A DNA stretch of 64,000 bases from NCBI GenBank assembly GCA_038734275.1, contig JAVYOO010000002.1, positions 220,911 through 284,910 on the forward strand. Reading direction: 5' to 3'. How positions within the stretch are numbered: the first letter of the stretch is position 1; each line of letters starts with the position of its first letter. The translations under genes were made by a program, and so were the position numbers. Positions 62,737-64,000 of this stretch are shown one piece after another. Source of the DNA: Archaeoglobaceae archaeon. GTDB taxonomy: Archaea > Halobacteriota > Archaeoglobi > Archaeoglobales > Archaeoglobaceae. The notes beneath the pieces were generated by a model. The model was not told the DNA's origin, did no database searches, and saw only the letters and a program-made list of their open reading frames with translations.

Positions 62737-63758
62737 ATCAACTCTTTTAGTTTTTCGAGGAAGAAATCGTTTTCATCCGGCTTTCCGACTGTAACTCTGT
62801 ATCCAGAAACTCCAAAACTCTTACAATCCCTGATTATAACACCTCTTTTCAGCAACTCCTCTGCAAGCCAATCTTTAGACCTGAAAAATATGAAGTTGGC
62901 CTGAGAAGGATAAGCCTGAGTGACACCACGGAGCTCTTTAAAGAGTCTCTCCCTCTCTGTTTTAATTCTCTCCACACACCACTTCATCCACTCTAAATCT
63001 TCGAGAGAAGCTATCGCAGCCCTTTCTGCAAGAGTTGATACTGGAAATGGAGTTGAGGCAGATCGATAGTATTTTACAAGCCATTCAGGAAGTCTTGCAT
63101 AACCCACACGGAGGTTTGCAAGACCAAAGGCCTTTGACATAGTTCTCGCAATCACGATATTTTCGAAATCTAAATCCACCTTCGAGTCTGAGAATTCGAC
63201 GTAAGCTTCATCTACAAACACAATTGCCTTGGTGGATTCTGCAAGCTCCTTAACAAGCTTGAGGTCCTCTGTGTTACCTGTAGGATTGTTTGGAAATGGT
63301 AGGATGATGAGCTTAGTCTTATTACTTAGATACTCAAAGATTTTATACGGAATTCGAAAGTTCTCATCTCTTTGAACTCTAATCTCCCGAGCACAGTGTA
63401 AACGGGTTAAAATACCGTAATACTGGAATGTAGGCACTGGAATTATTACCTCATCACCTTGATCGATTAAAATTTTGAATAAGGTCTCGAGAATCCCATC
63501 TATTCCCGCACCTATAACTATTCTATTCGCATCCCAGCCCGTATATTCTGCAAGCTTTTCTCTGAGCACCTTATACTCCGGGTTGGGATACCTGTGCAGA
63601 TCGGTAAAATTCCTGACCACTTCGATTGCCTTTGGACTTGCTCCATAGGGATTCTCGTTCGAAGCGAGCTTTACAACTCTCTCGAGACCATAAATCTCTT
63701 TGACTTCTTCGATACTTTTTCCGGGCACGTAATTTTCAAACTCGATGCACTTCCTCAT
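62733..63758 (-). CDS. hisC: Histidinol-phosphate aminotransferase
   Basis: A 341-residue PLP aminotransferase for the seventh step of histidine synthesis. The hallmarks are VKLASNENPYGASPKAIE at the start, VIGAGIDGILETLF, PNNPTGN, VDEAYVEFSD and the PLP lysine in RTMSKAFGLANLRVGYA, with the phosphate-binding SGYRVTVG-type end. It overlaps the AK6-like gene and an upstream microprotein gene by ATGA, so it is within one operon. Confidence 0.95.
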   Translation of the reverse strand: MRKCIEFENYVPGKSIEEVKEIYGLERVVKLASNENPYGASPKAIEVVRNFTDLHRYPNPEYKVLREKLAEYTGWDANRIVIGAGIDGILETLFKILIDQGDEVIIPVPTFQYYGILTRLHCAREIRVQRDENFRIPYKIFEYLSNKTKLIILPFPNNPTGNTEDLKLVKELAESTKAIVFVDEAYVEFSDSKVDLDFENIVIARTMSKAFGLANLRVGYARLPEWLVKYYRSASTPFPVSTLAERAAIASLEDLEWMKWCVERIKTERERLFKELRGVTQAYPSQANFIFFRSKDWLAEELLKRGVIIRDCKSFGVSGYRVTVGKPDENDFFLEKLKELI

Positions 63759-63904
63759 TTAACCACTTCTAATTCTATTTTTCTCCAGTTTTCATCAACA
63801 CCTTTGAGCGAAGTTACAAGAGCTTCAACAACTCTACCAATAACCTTCATCACGAATGGATTAAGGTCGATTTCTTCACCATCCACAACCAATCTGACCT
63901 CCAT
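63755..63904 (-). CDS. 49-residue conserved-looking microprotein
   Basis: A short gene from the ATG at 63904 to a TGA that overlaps the hisC start (ATGA). The product starts MEVRLVVDGEEIDLNPFV and continues with a helix VMKVIGRVVEALVTSLKGVD, then ENWRKIELEVV. That beta-alpha-beta pattern without low complexity looks like a real small archaeal protein, but I cannot name it. GGGTGAT lies a few bases before its start inside the end of the decarboxylase gene. Confidence 0.68.
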   Translation of the reverse strand: MEVRLVVDGEEIDLNPFVMKVIGRVVEALVTSLKGVDENWRKIELEVVK

Positions 63905-63905
63905 C

Positions 63906-64000
63906 TTATATCACCCTCCTGAACTCGCTAATGAAGTTCTTTATAACCTCTTCCGTCACGTGAGGCATTAAAACAAATCTTATCGCTTTCGGCTCCCTTA
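63906..64000 (-). CDS. mfnA: C-terminal end of a PLP-dependent decarboxylase, probably MfnA, partial
   Basis: Only the last 31 codons are in the window; the stop is TAA at 63908-63906. The readable end, IRFVLMPHVTEEVIKNFISE, is what the tyrosine/aspartate decarboxylase MfnA of archaea looks like at its C-terminus. MfnA makes tyramine for methanofuran or beta-alanine for coenzyme A. The call rests on this short piece and is moderate. It heads the operon with the microprotein, hisC, the AK6-like gene and ahcY. Confidence 0.6.
   Translation of the reverse strand, partial: REPKAIRFVLMPHVTEEVIKNFISEFRRVI

Noticed and set aside
1-64000. CRISPR arrays, insertion sequences, integrase/att sites, inteins
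   Set aside because: No regularly spaced repeats, transposase or integrase genes were seen, and mcm, leuS and gyrA have normal lengths without inteins.

Overview
This window is a stretch of chromosome from a euryarchaeon, most likely a member of the Archaeoglobales (Archaeoglobus, Ferroglobus or Geoglobus relatives). The reasons are the combination of archaeal information-processing genes (MCM, Orc1/Cdc6, TBP, KEOPS subunit Cgi121, archaeal LeuRS, KptA), archaeal ether-lipid genes (GGGP synthase, DGGGP synthase, two geranylgeranyl-reductase-family proteins), a bacterial-type gyrase A subunit, GTP cyclohydrolase MptA of methanopterin synthesis, and several acyl-CoA dehydrogenases and an acyl-CoA ligase in a non-methanogenic setting. 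Base composition looks AT-rich (roughly 40% GC by eye). Genes are dense, with many 4-base ATGA overlaps and many convergent overlaps. No insertion sequence, CRISPR array, rRNA or prophage was seen. One tRNA (Leu, CAG) is present. The genus cannot be fixed from the sequence alone.

Layout. 1-3.9 kb: the end of an FAD-linked oxidase, UMP kinase, gyrA and a thiamine-binding protein. 3.9-4.8 kb: a 900-base gene-free, very AT-rich region. 4.8-9.2 kb: DUF1646 transporter, stand-alone LigD-type 3'-phosphoesterase, dTMP kinase, 5-formyl-THF cyclo-ligase family, CBS protein, MscS channel. 9.2-14.6 kb: LeuRS with the two first ether-lipid enzymes (GGGP and DGGGP synthases), a Cys-rich microprotein and a PfkB kinase. 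14.7-16.1 kb: the cell-division pair CdrS-like RHH regulator plus FtsZ2. 16.1-20.2 kb: a leftward operon mcm, KaiC-like protein, Cgi121, archaeal shikimate kinase.

20.2-28.9 kb is the most unusual part: two divergent tightly packed operons. The left one encodes a membrane protein, a GMC-family alcohol/sterol-type oxidase and a shortened acyl-CoA-dehydrogenase-fold protein. The right one encodes two SCP2 lipid carriers, an acyl-CoA dehydrogenase with an Asp in place of the usual catalytic Glu, an acyl-CoA ligase, a membrane-anchored SRPBCC/START-like protein and a small frameshifted membrane protein. Together they look like an archaeal route for oxidising and activating a bulky lipid (a sterol-like, terpenoid or long-chain alcohol substrate).

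29-38.7 kb: tRNA-Leu, a peptide-modifying-type radical SAM protein, the ArvABC (formerly OapABC) GTPase module tied to extracellular vesicles in haloarchaea, a surface phospholipase-D-like protein, MptA, a regulator, a PAS histidine kinase, geranylgeranyl reductase with its ferredoxin, and a sodium:solute symporter with a 30-residue accessory microprotein. 38.7-49.5 kb: sugar nucleotidyltransferase, radical SAM/HhH protein, Orc1/Cdc6, TRAM protein, ribose-1,5-bisphosphate isomerase, ThiI, a second acyl-CoA dehydrogenase divergent from a MerR regulator with a palindromic operator between them, and a methyltransferase. 49.5-64 kb: an isocitrate dehydrogenase/GGR-like/UPF0280 operon, zinc-ribbon protein with an acidic tail, KptA, DapL aminotransferase, a large PAS sensor without kinase domain, TBP in an operon with a HAD phosphatase, a lipoprotein pair, and a leftward operon of MfnA-like decarboxylase, microprotein, hisC, AK6-like kinase, ahcY and a PH-like membrane protein.

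Promoters are typical archaeal TATA boxes about 25 bases before the start codon, so many first genes appear leaderless, while internal operon genes often carry GGTGAT or GGAGG ribosome-binding sites. These two features were used to trim several start codons.
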